64,000 bases of DNA from positions 1-64,000 of IMG/VR virus record IMGVR_UViG_3300037258_000161, one strand, 5' to 3'. This document shows, piece by piece, positions 31,008 to 41,657 of the stretch. Numbering within the stretch: position 1 is the stretch's first letter; each line of letters opens with the position of its first letter. A model generated the notes under the pieces. The model ran no database searches and had not been told where the DNA came from. It saw nothing but the letters and a program-made list of their open reading frames with translations. The position numbers and the translations under genes were made by a program. Source of the DNA: a virus.

Positions 31008-33397
31008 CAGGCTGCCCACACCTCCATGACGGCGGGGCTCCCGATGTTGGTCGTGGTCGCGGTCGTGCCGGTGATCCCGCGGACGAAGACGCTGACCGTG
31101 CTCGAGCCCGTGTTCGACGCCAGCGCCCAGTCCATCTGGTAGGCGGTGCCGGGAGTCAGGCCGGTGATGCGCTGAGGCACCGAGTAGGCCCCGGGGGCTG
31201 TCGTGGCCATGACGTACATCTGGGAGCCGTAGAGGGTTGTTGTCGTGGTGTGGTCGGTGAGCCCGAAGACGACCTGGACGGCTGTCGAGGGCGCGTCCAC
31301 CCAGGCGGACAGCCTGACGAGCACGGCCCCCGATGCGGGGGCAGTGAAGGACACGGTCAGGTTGGCAGCGTCCATCGCCGCGAGTGTCGTGCTGTTGCTG
31401 GTGTAAGTGGACCGGGTGCCGGGGGCGTACTGGCAGACGGCCAGCAGGTTCGTCGGGTGGACGTGACCGGAATCCGCGGCCAGCCCGTTCGACCCCGCGG
31501 CCTGCGAGCCCAGCGCGAGGATGTGCCCGGCGGTCGTGTCGAGCTGGGCGATCTTGGCCCAGGTGCCCGGGGTGCCCGCCGAGGTGCAGACCCAGATGTT
31601 CCCGGCCTGCGTGACAACGTAGTCACCGGCGGCGAACGTCCCGGAGGCGGGCGCACCTGAGGCGGTGGCCCCCGCGTACCGGCTCGCCGCGGTCGCGCCG
31701 GTGAGGCCCGTCGGGGCGAGGACGGCCGGCTGGGGGTGAACGTGCCCCGCATCGGCTGCCTTGCCCGCCGAGCCGGCCGCCGCAGTTCCGGGGGAGGCCG
31801 CGATGTCCCCGGACGTGGCGTCCAGGGCTATGCCGTTCGCCGCTGCGGTGATCCGGCCCTTCGTGTCGACGGTGATGTTCGCCGCCGTGTAGGAGGCCGC
31901 CGTGACCGCCGTGGTGCCCAGTGTCGGGCTTGGGTAGGTGCCCGTCAGGTCCCCGCCGGCGGATTCCCCGGAGATGACGAGGCCCGTGGTCGGGTGGATG
32001 TGGTCGGCCGCCGCGGCCTGGGTCAATGAGCCAGCGGCAGCCGACCCGCTGAGGGCCTTGATGTCGCTGGCGGTAGTGTCCACCTGCAGCGGCAGCGTCC
32101 ACGAGGCGTGCGTCGAGTCGGTGGCGATGGGCACCCGCCCGCTGGCCACGGTTCCCGAGACCGCCACGGCTCCGATGTTGGACGTGAACGGGTGGATGTG
32201 GTCGGCAGGTGACGCCTGCGTGCTCACGCCCGGGGAGGCGGCACCGAGCGCGGCCGGGTTGTCGACCGAGTCGATCGCCAGCGTGTCCGCCGTCTGCCAC
32301 GTGGCCGCCGAGGGGCCAGTGCAGATGATCGCCTTGCCAGTGGCCGGCGAGCCGCTGACGGTGACCCCGTTGATGATGCTGGTGGACGGGTGAATGTGCC
32401 CGGCGTCCGACGCCTTGCCCACCGAGCCAGGGGCGGCAGTGCCGAGGGCCAGCGGGTTGTCGGTGCTGTCGATCAGCAGGCCGCCGCCCGCGTAGAACGC
32501 CCACACGATCGCCGTCGTGCCGATCGTGAACGGCCCCGCCGAGGCGACAAACCAGCCCGTGTCGGTGCCCGCCGTCCCGGCTTCGACCAGGGCGAACGCG
32601 CCCGGCACCTGGGAGCCGGTACTCATGTCACTGGCGCGGGTGAGGATGTAGGGCAGCGAGCCCGAGCCGGCCTGGGTGGTCACGTAGATCCCGTTATGGG
32701 ACTGGGTAACCTCGTTCTTGACCAGCACCCGGTCACCAGCGGAGACGCTGACGCCGTCCACGGTCAGCGCGGCGTTCGCCGTGGCGGTGAGCACCCCGGA
32801 GGCGTAGGTGTTGCCAGCCAGTGCCGCAGCGGTCGCCAGACGGACCGCAGGCTTCGCGTCCAGCCCCGCCGACGCCGTGTCCACGTAACCCTTGGTGGCC
32901 ACTTCCAGGGCCGTCTGGGGCGACTCGGAGGCGTACAGGGGGCCTGTCATCGTCCCGCCGGCGAGCGGGACTGCTCCCACCTCGGATGCGGTCAGCACCA
33001 CAGCGCCGGTCTGCCCGTTGATGCTGTAGACCGCAGTCCCGGAAGGGGTGGCGAACGGTGGCGACGGGGCGACTGTGGATAGCTGCACCGAGGCGCCGAG
33101 CGAGGAAGGCAGCAGAACCGTGAACGGGTAGCTGTCCATCCCCTGCACGTCGATCATGACCCTGTAGGCCCATTGCCCTGCGGGGCTCAGCCCGGAGTTG
33201 TCAGTGCAGGGGAGCGTGAGCGTGAAGGTGCCTGTGGCCTGATTCACCGGAACGGTGACCGGCTGGATCGGGAAGACCACATTGCCGTCGGCCAGGCGGC
33301 AGGTGGCAGTGAAGGACACGCTCCCGCCAAGCGGGTTCCCGGTGATATCCGAATAGGCGTCGGTCACCGTGATCGTGGTGAGGCCACCAGGCAGCAT
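31007..33397 (-). CDS. Tail fiber with repeated HIHP motifs
   Basis: 796 residues from ATG 33397 after a GAGGAGGG site. Divergent shared N-terminal domain (~1-120), a [20 protein letters not shown] segment, then a long shaft of ~40-residue repeats each carrying A-D-H-I-H-P or G-H-V-H-P. Paired His of this kind bind metal ions in trimeric phage fibers. The C-terminal domain ends [10 protein letters not shown] as in the 789-residue fiber. Likely a trimeric side or tip fiber. Confidence 0.78.
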   Translation of the reverse strand: MLPGGLTTITVTDAYSDITGNPLGGSVSFTATCRLADGNVVFPIQPVTVPVNQATGTFTLTLPCTDNSGLSPAGQWAYRVMIDVQGMDSYPFTVLLPSSLGASVQLSTVAPSPPFATPSGTAVYSINGQTGAVVLTASEVGAVPLAGGTMTGPLYASESPQTALEVATKGYVDTASAGLDAKPAVRLATAAALAGNTYASGVLTATANAALTVDGVSVSAGDRVLVKNEVTQSHNGIYVTTQAGSGSLPYILTRASDMSTGSQVPGAFALVEAGTAGTDTGWFVASAGPFTIGTTAIVWAFYAGGGLLIDSTDNPLALGTAAPGSVGKASDAGHIHPSTSIINGVTVSGSPATGKAIICTGPSAATWQTADTLAIDSVDNPAALGAASPGVSTQASPADHIHPFTSNIGAVAVSGTVASGRVPIATDSTHASWTLPLQVDTTASDIKALSGSAAAGSLTQAAAADHIHPTTGLVISGESAGGDLTGTYPSPTLGTTAVTAASYTAANITVDTKGRITAAANGIALDATSGDIAASPGTAAAGSAGKAADAGHVHPQPAVLAPTGLTGATAASRYAGATASGAPASGTFAAGDYVVTQAGNIWVCTSAGTPGTWAKIAQLDTTAGHILALGSQAAGSNGLAADSGHVHPTNLLAVCQYAPGTRSTYTSNSTTLAAMDAANLTVSFTAPASGAVLVRLSAWVDAPSTAVQVVFGLTDHTTTTTLYGSQMYVMATTAPGAYSVPQRITGLTPGTAYQMDWALASNTGSSTVSVFVRGITGTTATTTNIGSPAVMEVWAA

Positions 33398-33470
33398 TCC
33401 GGAACCCTCCTCGCAGTGTTCTGGCAAGCGCGGAGTACCGGGGATGGACCCGGTACGGGAGGCGTTCTGG

Positions 33471-34553
33471 CTAGATGGCCTGCACGGTCATGGCCACGGG
33501 GAGCCCCTGGCTTGTGCTGCCGAAGCCGGGAGAGGTTCCGGACTGCCCGATCGCATTGACGGTCAGCGTTCCGGCGCTCGCGATGGCGAACATGAGGTCC
33601 AGGTTGTAGCTCGTACCGGCGGTCAGGCCGGTGACGATGAATTCGAGCGACTGCGGCAGGTTCACTCCGGTCGCCGGCAGGCTGAACGCCGGGGTTTTGC
33701 CGACCATCGGCGTGACGGTCCCATGGGCCGCCAGGCCGAACGCGACGGCATCCGCAGCGCTGACCTGCGCGGAGAAGGCCGCAGTCACGACGACGCTGCC
33801 GGATGGCGGGGCGGCGAAGGAACCCGTGTTCACGTTGGCACTGGACACCGCGGCAAAGGTTGCCGAGGTGGTGGTGAGCGACGCCTGGGCCCCTGGCGCG
33901 TACTGGGTGGGCGTGCAGAGGTACTGGCCGGAGACGACGCCCCACGCCGGGGCGGCGCTGACGGTGCCGTTGCCGGTCTGGGTGAACACCTTGACCTGGG
34001 CGGTCGTGTTCCCTGCCAGCCGGGCGCTCGCGTTCGCCCCGGAACCGTAGGTGATGTCACCGAGGGTCGTATTGGGCGAGAGCGCGTTGAAGGCCGCCGA
34101 TGCGGTCCCCGCGCCGGTGCCGCCCTGGGTGACAGGAACGTGGCCGCTGCTGTTGAGGCCGGCGACTCCGGACGGCTGCCCGATATTGGCCGTGGGCACA
34201 TACGTGGAGGTCTCGGGTGCGTCAGTGATGGTCTCCAGCGTGGAGATGTCCTGCGTGGAGGCGGTCGCGTAGGCCAGCGAGAAGGAGTACGCGGCTGGCG
34301 CGATCCCGGTGATGTACTCCGTGCAGTTCCACACCCATCCCGACGGCAGCAGGTCGCTGTTGTCCGTCGCATACAGCTCGACCGAGAAGGCACCTTCCGT
34401 GCTGAGGGTCGCCGTGATCGGTGACTGGCGGACAATCTCGGAGTCCGTGGCATCGGTCAGCTGGGTGTTCGGGACAAACTTCAGGTAGCCGGCGAGCGGG
34501 GCACCCGTCCCATCCTGGTAGGTGCCCGTCAGGGTCACTTTGTTCAATGCCAC
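33471..34553 (-). CDS. Tail fiber protein
   Basis: 360 residues from GTG 34553 (GGAGG site). N-terminal domain [22 protein letters not shown] shared with the 608-residue fiber, a short linker ([27 protein letters not shown], a motif common in phage fibers), and a C-terminal ~130-residue beta-sandwich related to that of the 796-residue fiber ([20 protein letters not shown]). Smallest member of the family. Confidence 0.75.
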   Translation of the reverse strand: MALNKVTLTGTYQDGTGAPLAGYLKFVPNTQLTDATDSEIVRQSPITATLSTEGAFSVELYATDNSDLLPSGWVWNCTEYITGIAPAAYSFSLAYATASTQDISTLETITDAPETSTYVPTANIGQPSGVAGLNSSGHVPVTQGGTGAGTASAAFNALSPNTTLGDITYGSGANASARLAGNTTAQVKVFTQTGNGTVSAAPAWGVVSGQYLCTPTQYAPGAQASLTTTSATFAAVSSANVNTGSFAAPPSGSVVVTAAFSAQVSAADAVAFGLAAHGTVTPMVGKTPAFSLPATGVNLPQSLEFIVTGLTAGTSYNLDLMFAIASAGTLTVNAIGQSGTSPGFGSTSQGLPVAMTVQAI

Positions 34554-34609
34554 AATCTGCCTCCGGCCGGGGTGGATGGTGTCAGGAAGGGGCAGCCGGA
34601 AGGCTGCGG

Positions 34610-35293
34610 TCAGGCGGTGAAAGCGAGCAACGCCGAGCCTGCGGTGACGGTGACGGAGCCTGGAGTCAGCGCGAGGGCGATGCCTGCATGGACGGCCTGA
34701 TTGGTGCTTGTGGTCGCCGAGTAACTCACCGTCCCCGCGGACCCGGGGATCTGGTAGTCCGCCACAAGGCCCCCATAGACGCTGCTGACGCGCTGCACCT
34801 CGCCAGCCGCGCTATTCCACGGCGACCCCGCGCCGCTGATGGCCAGAAGCGAGGACGAGTTCCCTGCGAGCATCCCGATCTGCACGGTGCCCGCAGGCGC
34901 GGATGCGGTAGTCCCGGACGCCCAGCTGGTGGTGTTCGGGACGGTCGTGACCAGCGACGACGCGGGCGTTACCGACAGCGCCGGCGCGTTGCCCATGCCG
35001 GAGAACTCGAAGGCGAAGATGTTCTGGATTGTCGCGTCCGAAGCGGTGAAGGCAACGTTGCTGGCACTCCCGTTGCAGTCCGGGTCCAGCCACACCGCGA
35101 TGACCTGGCCGCCCCCTGAGACGGTGATCAGCGACGACCAGTTGTCGTTGGATCCACCGAGGGTGACCTTCGACACCGACGACGCCCCATAGGCCTGCAC
35201 GCAGGCGATGAGGCAGTTCCCGGCTGCCGCATTTGATCCAAGAGTGGTGCTGCTGCCGGCACCGCTCGAGGACTGGACGAAGGCAGCAGTCAT
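34610..35293 (-). CDS. Beta-sandwich tail-associated protein
   Basis: 227 residues from ATG 35293, whose A overlaps the previous TAA. Sequence AAGNCLIACVQAYGASSVSKVTLGG, then VIAVWLDPDC, then FAFEFSGMGNAPAL fits a single-domain beta-sandwich seen as a stand-alone phage tail or fiber-tip protein. It lacks the shared N-terminal domain. Likely attaches to the neighbouring fiber; exact role unknown. Confidence 0.6.
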   Translation of the reverse strand: MTAAFVQSSSGAGSSTTLGSNAAAGNCLIACVQAYGASSVSKVTLGGSNDNWSSLITVSGGGQVIAVWLDPDCNGSASNVAFTASDATIQNIFAFEFSGMGNAPALSVTPASSLVTTVPNTTSWASGTTASAPAGTVQIGMLAGNSSSLLAISGAGSPWNSAAGEVQRVSSVYGGLVADYQIPGSAGTVSYSATTSTNQAVHAGIALALTPGSVTVTAGSALLAFTA

Positions 35294-37119
35294 TAGAAGC
35301 CCAGCGAGGATCCGGCAAAAATCCATTTGCCTTTGCTGGAGGAGTAGATGAAGCCGAGGATGTCCCTCGCACTGGCCGTCGCCGTCAGGGACGGTGCCCC
35401 GGCCGTGCCGAAGATGTAGGCGGAACTGAAGGCGACCGTCCGGCCCCCAGTGCCGTCCTGGATGATCTCGAACGTGATCTTCTGGCCGTCCGTGAGGTTG
35501 GTCGGCGTCCCCATCGTCGCGGTACTGGCCGTGAGGGTGAGCCGGAAGTGGTTTCCCTGGCTGGCGTCCACGCTGACCGTCGTGGCGTAGGTAAGCACGA
35601 ACACCCCGGCAGTGAGGGCCTTCGTGGTGGAAACCACGCCAGTGAAGGCAGCTCCTGCCAGGAGGGCCAGGCCCGTATAGGGATGCACGTGCCCGGCGTC
35701 AGCGGGCGTCCCGACCGACCCGGCCGCGGCCGATGAGGCCAGCGCCTGGATGTCTGAGGCCGTGGCATCCGTCAGCGCCGACCATGACGCCGCCGAGCTG
35801 CTCGTGCAGACGATGATCTTGCCGCTGGCAGGCGTCCCAGAGACTGTTACGCCGTTGATCACCGACGTCGTGGGGTGGATGTGGCCGGCATCCGCCGCGA
35901 GCCCGGTAGATCCCGCAGCGCGTGAGCCCAGTGGCTGGATGTCCGTGGCCGTGGAGTCGAGGATGGTGCCCCACGCCGCCGCAGACGAACTGGAGCAGAC
36001 GATCAGCTTCCCCGCAGCTGCAGTCCCCGAGACGGTGACCCCGTTGATGATGCTGGTGGACGGGTGGACATGGTCTGCTGGTGACGCCTGCCCGCTGACG
36101 CCAGGCGATGCGGAACCGAGCGCAGCCGGGTTGTCGCTCGTATCCAGGGTCACGCCCGCAGCGGGAGTGGACCAGGTCGCAGCACTCCCGGACGTGCAGA
36201 CGATCGACTTGCCTGAGGAAGGCGAGCCGGAGACGGTGACCCCGTTGATGATGCTCGTCGCCGGGTGGACGTGGTCGGCCCGCGCGGCCTGCGTGTTCGT
36301 GCCCGCCGCCTGGGTCCCGAGTGCGGCGATGTCGCCGCTCGTGCTGTCGAGCGTGACCCCGGATCCGGACGGCTGCCAGGACGCCTGCCCGGTGCCGTTC
36401 GAGGTGAGAATGTCCCCTGAGGCAGCCCCGTGGGTGATCTGCAGGGGAGAAGTCCCGCTGAGGATCAGGGTGCCGGGGATAGTGCCGCCCGCCAGCGGCA
36501 GAAGCACTGCTTCTGCCGCCTCCGCGCGGGTCGTCTCGGCGTCCACGTACTGCTTCGGCGCGGCCTGCAGGCTCGCGGACGGATTGGCGGGCAGCACGAT
36601 CGCGCCCGTCATGGTGCCGCCCGTGAGCAGGAGCTTCCCGCTCTCCGCAGCCTCGGCCCGCGTGGTCTCGGCGTCCACGTAGGCCTTGGTCGCGGCCATC
36701 AGGGACGTCGTGGGGGCACCGGCAAGGGTCAGCGGGCCAGTGAGCGTGCCGCCCTCGATCGCGAGGTATTCCGCCACCGGAGGGGCCAGCACGACAGCGT
36801 CCAGGCTGGAGATGTCCTGCGTGTCCCCGTCCGCGGAAGGCAGGAAGAAGCTCCATGTCCGGGGGGCGATCCCGGTGATGACTTCCTTGACGGTCCAGAC
36901 CCAGCCCTCAGGGGCGAGATTGGCATCATCCGTCGCGATCAGCGGCACCGAGAAGTGCCCGTCGGGGTCCAGCGTGATACTGATCGCCGCCTGGCGCATC
37001 AGCTGCTGGCCTGCCGCGTCCGTGAGCGGCACGTTCGGCACGAACAGGACGTAGCCCGCCAGGGCGTTGCCGAGCCCGTCGATGTACGTGCCGGTGAGGT
37101 TCACGGTGGTCAGCGCCAC
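35293..37119 (-). CDS. Tail fiber with HIHP repeats
   Basis: 608 residues from GTG 37119 (GGGAGG site). Shared N-terminal domain (TVNLTGTYIDGLGNALAGYV) followed by two MAATKAYVDAETTRAEAAE-type repeats, then a shaft of six or so repeats with [10 protein letters not shown] and AGHIHP or ADHVHP, and a C-terminal knob (VFVLTYATTVSVDASQGNHF ... GKWIFAGSSLGF). Probably trimeric. Same family as the 796-residue fiber. Confidence 0.78.
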   Translation of the reverse strand: MALTTVNLTGTYIDGLGNALAGYVLFVPNVPLTDAAGQQLMRQAAISITLDPDGHFSVPLIATDDANLAPEGWVWTVKEVITGIAPRTWSFFLPSADGDTQDISSLDAVVLAPPVAEYLAIEGGTLTGPLTLAGAPTTSLMAATKAYVDAETTRAEAAESGKLLLTGGTMTGAIVLPANPSASLQAAPKQYVDAETTRAEAAEAVLLPLAGGTIPGTLILSGTSPLQITHGAASGDILTSNGTGQASWQPSGSGVTLDSTSGDIAALGTQAAGTNTQAARADHVHPATSIINGVTVSGSPSSGKSIVCTSGSAATWSTPAAGVTLDTSDNPAALGSASPGVSGQASPADHVHPSTSIINGVTVSGTAAAGKLIVCSSSSAAAWGTILDSTATDIQPLGSRAAGSTGLAADAGHIHPTTSVINGVTVSGTPASGKIIVCTSSSAASWSALTDATASDIQALASSAAAGSVGTPADAGHVHPYTGLALLAGAAFTGVVSTTKALTAGVFVLTYATTVSVDASQGNHFRLTLTASTATMGTPTNLTDGQKITFEIIQDGTGGRTVAFSSAYIFGTAGAPSLTATASARDILGFIYSSSKGKWIFAGSSLGF

Positions 37120-37184
37120 GGAGGCCTCCCGGCATCGCTCAGGGCCGCACCGGGCGGCATGGGACAGGGAGGGCCGGCAGACGG

Positions 37185-37496
37185 CTAATCAGGCCACGCG
37201 GTGACGATGCCTGACGCGCGGTACAGGTACGCGCGCTCCGCGCAGCAGGCCGGCTTGTGGTGCCTGGACACCCGCAGGGCGTGCGCGAGGCCGCGGTCGC
37301 TGTTCGGCTCGAACAGCAGCGTCAGGCAGGCGGGGCAGCGGAACTCGACGTACTGGCCGTTGCAGATCAGCCTGCCCTCGCCGTAGGCGGCCGTGACATG
37401 GGCGAAGCCACCCTGCGCCCGGGGCCCGGCGAGCGGGGGGAAATGCTGGCGCTGGCGCCAGAGATCAGCCAGGACCGCGGCGGTCAGGTGCGGCAT
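37185..37496 (-). CDS. Zinc-finger-like protein in tail module
   Basis: 103 residues. CPAC and RHHKPACC provide zinc ligands; basic elsewhere. Sits between a fiber gene and a tail protein gene, but its sequence looks like a soluble metal-binding protein rather than a structural one. Unknown function. Confidence 0.5.
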   Translation of the reverse strand: MPHLTAAVLADLWRQRQHFPPLAGPRAQGGFAHVTAAYGEGRLICNGQYVEFRCPACLTLLFEPNSDRGLAHALRVSRHHKPACCAERAYLYRASGIVTAWPD

Positions 37497-37519
37497 GACG
37501 CCTCCCGTCTGGTCATCGC

Positions 37520-38578
37520 CTAGTCCGGGAGCAGCCCTCCCGCGCCACTGCTGCTGCCCGACGAGGTCACGGTGGACGTCGTCGGGAAGATCGCCGCGAG
37601 GAGATCCGAGAACGAGCTCGCGACGGATTGCATAGGAGTGATGGTCGCCGTCTGGGCCGCATCATCGAACTCGTATTCCCCCACGACGAAGGTGACCGGA
37701 GCCGCGGTGACCTCGCCGCCGTACCCCGCATCGGTGAGGATGAGGCGGCACACCCCTCCGGCGTGCTCGGCGCCGAGGTCAACCGGGACACCGCCCGTGT
37801 TCAGGAGCTGCCCCGGGGCGACGGTGAACGGCCCGGCGAAGTTCGCCCGGTTGTACCGCTTGAGCACCGCGTTCCCGTTGGCTTCCACTGCGCCCGCGGT
37901 CATGACGCCATTGCTGCTCAGGTCGTAGAAGTCCTCGGTGGTCCCGTGCGCGGCGATGTCCGCCGCATTGGTGACGTTCACGGTGCCGTAGGTGGCTGCC
38001 GTGGCCGTGGAGGAGGTGTCGTCGGTGATCTGGTAGTACAGGAACAGGCTGTTGATGTCCGCGGCGACCGTCCTGGCCACGGGGATCGTGCAGACGAGCA
38101 GCCGGTTCACCGTCGTCGGCAGCACCCCGATCGACAAGGTGTTGTCGCGGCGGTCGATGCTCCACCCGAGCGCACCCTGGACGGTAATGCCGGACAGGAA
38201 GTCGGAGATCATCTGTGATCCGGAGTCCACCTGGTCACCGAGCCAGAGTCCGGAGACCCCGGAGACCCCGGGGTTGCGCCAGTTCATGCCGCGGGCTATC
38301 GCCTGGTTGATGTGGTCGTCCGGGTCGTCCCAGGTCGTGTAGATATCGCAGAACTGGGTGGCAAAGGCTCCTGAGCCATGGGCGGCCAGGGTCCAGCCGT
38401 CCGTGCCAGGTGCTGGCTCGTCCATGAGGCCGTTCCAGACAACCCCGGTCCCCCGGTAGATCCTGACGATGCGGCCGGGGTTCAGCGCCTCGGTGCGGAA
38501 TGTGGGGGGCACCTGGAGGAGCGCTGACATCTGGTCGCAGCCGCCCGGGTAACTGAACGAAAATTTCAGTCCGGACAC
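37520..38578 (-). CDS. Minor tail protein
   Basis: 352 residues from GTG 38578 (no better upstream start in frame). Sequence pattern FSYPGGCDQMSALLQVPP, RIVRIYRGTGVVWNGLMDEP and DPDDHINQAIARGMNWRNPG resembles the baseplate/tip proteins downstream of the distal tail protein in siphoviruses. A 148-bp non-coding gap precedes it. Likely part of the tail tip complex. Confidence 0.7.
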   Translation of the reverse strand: MSGLKFSFSYPGGCDQMSALLQVPPTFRTEALNPGRIVRIYRGTGVVWNGLMDEPAPGTDGWTLAAHGSGAFATQFCDIYTTWDDPDDHINQAIARGMNWRNPGVSGVSGLWLGDQVDSGSQMISDFLSGITVQGALGWSIDRRDNTLSIGVLPTTVNRLLVCTIPVARTVAADINSLFLYYQITDDTSSTATAATYGTVNVTNAADIAAHGTTEDFYDLSSNGVMTAGAVEANGNAVLKRYNRANFAGPFTVAPGQLLNTGGVPVDLGAEHAGGVCRLILTDAGYGGEVTAAPVTFVVGEYEFDDAAQTATITPMQSVASSFSDLLAAIFPTTSTVTSSGSSSGAGGLLPD

Positions 38579-38726
38579 ATGGCCGATTGCCCCGAGCCAG
38601 CGCGAGTCGCTTCCATCCTGCTTAGTCGTGAGAATTTGCGAGAGATCTCGGCGCTCGATGGCTACACCACTCCTCCCGTTTTACGGAGTGGCTGCGTGCC
38701 CGCTCACGACATCGGAAGCACGTGGC

Positions 38727-39143
38727 CTAGGCCAGGATGTTCCCGGCCGTCAGCCTTCCGATCAGCGCATTCAGCAAGTCCGCCATGTCATTGACCGTCG
38801 TGTTCACGCTATTGAACTCGGCGTTCGTGATGTTGTTGCTCGCCCCGGAACCGCTGATCGTCCCGACCCCGGTGTGCGCCTGGGTCCCGGGCACCGCTGC
38901 CTGCGTGACCGTGCCGAGGTAGCTCTGCTGGGTGTTCCCGCCGAGCCGTGTCCCCAGGTTCGTGAGGTTGGTCGTTTGCGTGGTGATGTTCGTGGTGTTG
39001 GTATTGGTCGCCGTCCAGTGCGCCGCATAGTCGGCGCTGACGCGGTTCTTGGTGTTGTTGGCCTTCCGGCTCGGCACCGACCGGCCGCTCGCCATCGCCA
39101 GTGAGACGAGCCAGATGCCGAGCAGGAACGCGAGTCTGCGCAC
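38727..39143 (-). CDS. Small tail-module protein with signal-peptide-like start
   Basis: 138 residues from GTG 39143 with a GGGAGGAG ribosome site. The N-terminus RRLAFLLGIWLVSLAMASG reads as a signal peptide with an AMA-S cleavage site. The rest is Asn/Thr-rich low complexity (NTNTTNITTQTTNLTNLGTR) and then helical. Alternatively the start is ATG 39095, giving a soluble tail protein. The strong site favours the longer form. Confidence 0.55.
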   Translation of the reverse strand: MRRLAFLLGIWLVSLAMASGRSVPSRKANNTKNRVSADYAAHWTATNTNTTNITTQTTNLTNLGTRLGGNTQQSYLGTVTQAAVPGTQAHTGVGTISGSGASNNITNAEFNSVNTTVNDMADLLNALIGRLTAGNILA

Positions 39144-39161
39144 TGGGCACTCCTCCCTGAA

Positions 39162-41645
39162 TTAGGACAATCTGTCCAGGAACCAGCGCGGCGAGTAGTA
39201 TGCGGCCAGACTGGGCACGCCGGTCATTGAGTAGCAGAGCAGGGTGTTTGCGTTTCCCGGATCCACCGTCAGGGGTCCTCCGCTGACGAACGAATTCGCC
39301 AGCACGGACACCGCCTGCGACCTGCCGAACGCGCTGCCCATCACCCGGCCGAGATCGCGGTCGCTCGCCGGCTCGTCGACATACATGATCGGGTACTCAG
39401 TGGATGGCAGGTTGACCCAGCAGGTCTGTCCCTGAGTGTCGAGGATCAGGCAGTCCAGGTAGCGCGTGCTGGTGAAGTTGTCGGTCACCGCGACGGCGAA
39501 GCTCGCCGCAGTGTTGTCTGGGGCAATGTCTGCGACGGGGAGGGTAAGTTCCCCGATGGTCACCATGCCGTTGGTCACGTCGGTGGAGGGGGTGAAGGTG
39601 CGGCTGACCTGCGCGGTGATCGAAGGTCCGGAGGCATACTCGTACTGGTAGACGGTGATCGTGACGGTGTGCGCGCTGCTCGCGCTGGCCCACGACGCCG
39701 CGGTCAGCATGAAACTGTATGTGCCGCCAAAGCTAGCACTGATGCCGCTGACCAGCGACGGGACCGGGTAGAGGGTTGAGCCGTTCGGCACGTCCCCGCC
39801 GCTGCCCACGGACAGGAACGGCGTCAGCGAAGCGGGCGAATCGGGGCCGGGCCGGTGGGCCACCAAGGTTGAGAATGGCGTCGGGGACGCGTAGGTGATC
39901 GAGACCTGTCCGGCTGCCCCGTTCCCGCCGGCCTTGGCGGTACCGGAGGACCGCGCCCCACCCCCACCGCCGCCAGGAGCCGACCCGGCGGTGCCGTTGC
40001 CACTGCTGGCGGTCTGGCCGTTCCCGCCCTTGCCGCCACCGGAGACTGCCGCGCCTCCCGTGGCGCCGGAGCCGGGATTCCCGGCCGAGATGGGACCGCC
40101 AGCGCTACCAGCACCACCGCCGTGACTGCTCGCTACCCCGGCCGCGCCCGCGCCACCGCCGGAGTGCTGGGTGTTGAGGCTCCCCGTCCCGCCGGGCCCC
40201 GGGGTGCCGTTAGCGTGCCCAGGCTGGCCCGTGTTCGCCTCGACGAGTACGCCGCCGTCGCCCGTGAAGTAGGAGTTCTGCCCGGCATTCCCGTCGGCGC
40301 CGGAGACTCCTATGCCGCCCGCGCCGACGAAGCCGCCGTAGGGGTTGCCGGGCGTGAAGGGGACCTCGGGCTCAAAAGCCCATTCGGCCCCTCCGGCGCC
40401 TCCGCCTACGGCTCCTGATCCGGTTGCGCCACCACCCGCGGATGTTCCCGCAGTGGTGCCGACAGCGCCCGTGGTCACGCCCGCTGGTGCGTCCCAGGTG
40501 AATGCGCCAGGGGAACTGAAGGTGTCCGTCGCAGTCGCGGACGCCTGCTGGAACTGCAGGCTGATGGGTGCCGGAGCGGTCCCGGTGATCCCAGCCAGCG
40601 AGTAGATCGTGCCCCTGGTCCCGGCTGCTGCGGTCGCGGACACCGGGACGGCCTGCAGGTCGTTCAGGTAGGCGACAACGTTGACGAGCTCGCCATTGGA
40701 ACTGTTCCACAGGGAGATCGAGTAGCTGGTGATGTCGTCGTAGGCGAACGACGGGTTCCCCTGCGGGATGTGCGCGGTGATGTAGGTCCACGCCGGCTTA
40801 GAGATGGAGTCGGAGACCGTGACGGACTTGGTGGTGCCCAGCGACAGGGTGTGGCCGGTGCCGTCATGCAGCGTGATCGCGAAGGTGACCGGCGGGAAGC
40901 CCGAGTAGTAGTAGTAACTTGAGCCGAACCCGGCCCACAGTCCCACGGAGACAAGCCCGGTGATATCCACTCCGGCGGCGGATGCCGAGTAGGACGCCAC
41001 CCCTTCGGACCCGACGTCCTTCCCGCTGCCTCCCGAGCCGGGATTCCAGAACGCCGAGTAACTCCCGGTGATCGCCTGCGTGGATTGCGACCAGTCAGTC
41101 CCCGAGACACTGGAGAAGCTGTCCAGCGTCACTGCGGAGGGGGGAGCCGTGGTGCCGGTGATCGGCGAGGAGAAGCTCAGCTGGTTGGCCGTGTCGGACC
41201 GGCCGTACGGGAGCGCCTGGAAGGCGATCTCGATGCCGTCGGAGAACTGCTGCGCGTCAATCAGGTCATAGGCAGGAGTGGACGGGCTGGCGCGGAAGCA
41301 GTCCAGGATAAGCGGCAGGCCGCCGTCCCGGGTCCACGTCAGCGTCCACGTCTGCTGGTCAATCAGCTCGAGCAAGGTCTCACGGGCACCGGCCAGGGTG
41401 GTCCTGTCCGGAGCCGTGATGGCGACCGGGAGTTTGATCGTCCTGTTTGACGCGCGGGTGCCATAGGGCCGCTCGCCGTTGAGGATCAGGCTCTCGACGA
41501 TGTCCACGACAGGCTGCGGGGCGCCGAGGTCGAACCCGGGCGACAGGGTGAACGTGGCACCGTCACACAGCGGGAGCGAGGACTGGACGCCTGCACCGCC
41601 GCCGAGCAGCTCGATCAGGCCCCCGACAATGAGGCTGTCCGCCAC
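39162..41645 (-). CDS. Distal tail protein with glycine-rich domain
   Basis: 827 residues. The N-terminal ~160 residues match Dit-type distal tail proteins (ESLILNGERPYGTRASNRTIKLPV; ARETLLELIDQQTWTLTW). After a beta-sandwich region comes a ~180-residue glycine-rich stretch (~390-575) built of GGxGG and GNPG repeats, as in polyglycine-II fiber tips. The C-terminal ~230 residues are beta-rich. It caps the tail tube below the tape measure and may itself contact the host. Confidence 0.8.
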   Translation of the reverse strand: MADSLIVGGLIELLGGGAGVQSSLPLCDGATFTLSPGFDLGAPQPVVDIVESLILNGERPYGTRASNRTIKLPVAITAPDRTTLAGARETLLELIDQQTWTLTWTRDGGLPLILDCFRASPSTPAYDLIDAQQFSDGIEIAFQALPYGRSDTANQLSFSSPITGTTAPPSAVTLDSFSSVSGTDWSQSTQAITGSYSAFWNPGSGGSGKDVGSEGVASYSASAAGVDITGLVSVGLWAGFGSSYYYYSGFPPVTFAITLHDGTGHTLSLGTTKSVTVSDSISKPAWTYITAHIPQGNPSFAYDDITSYSISLWNSSNGELVNVVAYLNDLQAVPVSATAAAGTRGTIYSLAGITGTAPAPISLQFQQASATATDTFSSPGAFTWDAPAGVTTGAVGTTAGTSAGGGATGSGAVGGGAGGAEWAFEPEVPFTPGNPYGGFVGAGGIGVSGADGNAGQNSYFTGDGGVLVEANTGQPGHANGTPGPGGTGSLNTQHSGGGAGAAGVASSHGGGAGSAGGPISAGNPGSGATGGAAVSGGGKGGNGQTASSGNGTAGSAPGGGGGGARSSGTAKAGGNGAAGQVSITYASPTPFSTLVAHRPGPDSPASLTPFLSVGSGGDVPNGSTLYPVPSLVSGISASFGGTYSFMLTAASWASASSAHTVTITVYQYEYASGPSITAQVSRTFTPSTDVTNGMVTIGELTLPVADIAPDNTAASFAVAVTDNFTSTRYLDCLILDTQGQTCWVNLPSTEYPIMYVDEPASDRDLGRVMGSAFGRSQAVSVLANSFVSGGPLTVDPGNANTLLCYSMTGVPSLAAYYSPRWFLDRLS

Positions 41646-41657
41646 GGGCCCTCCGCT

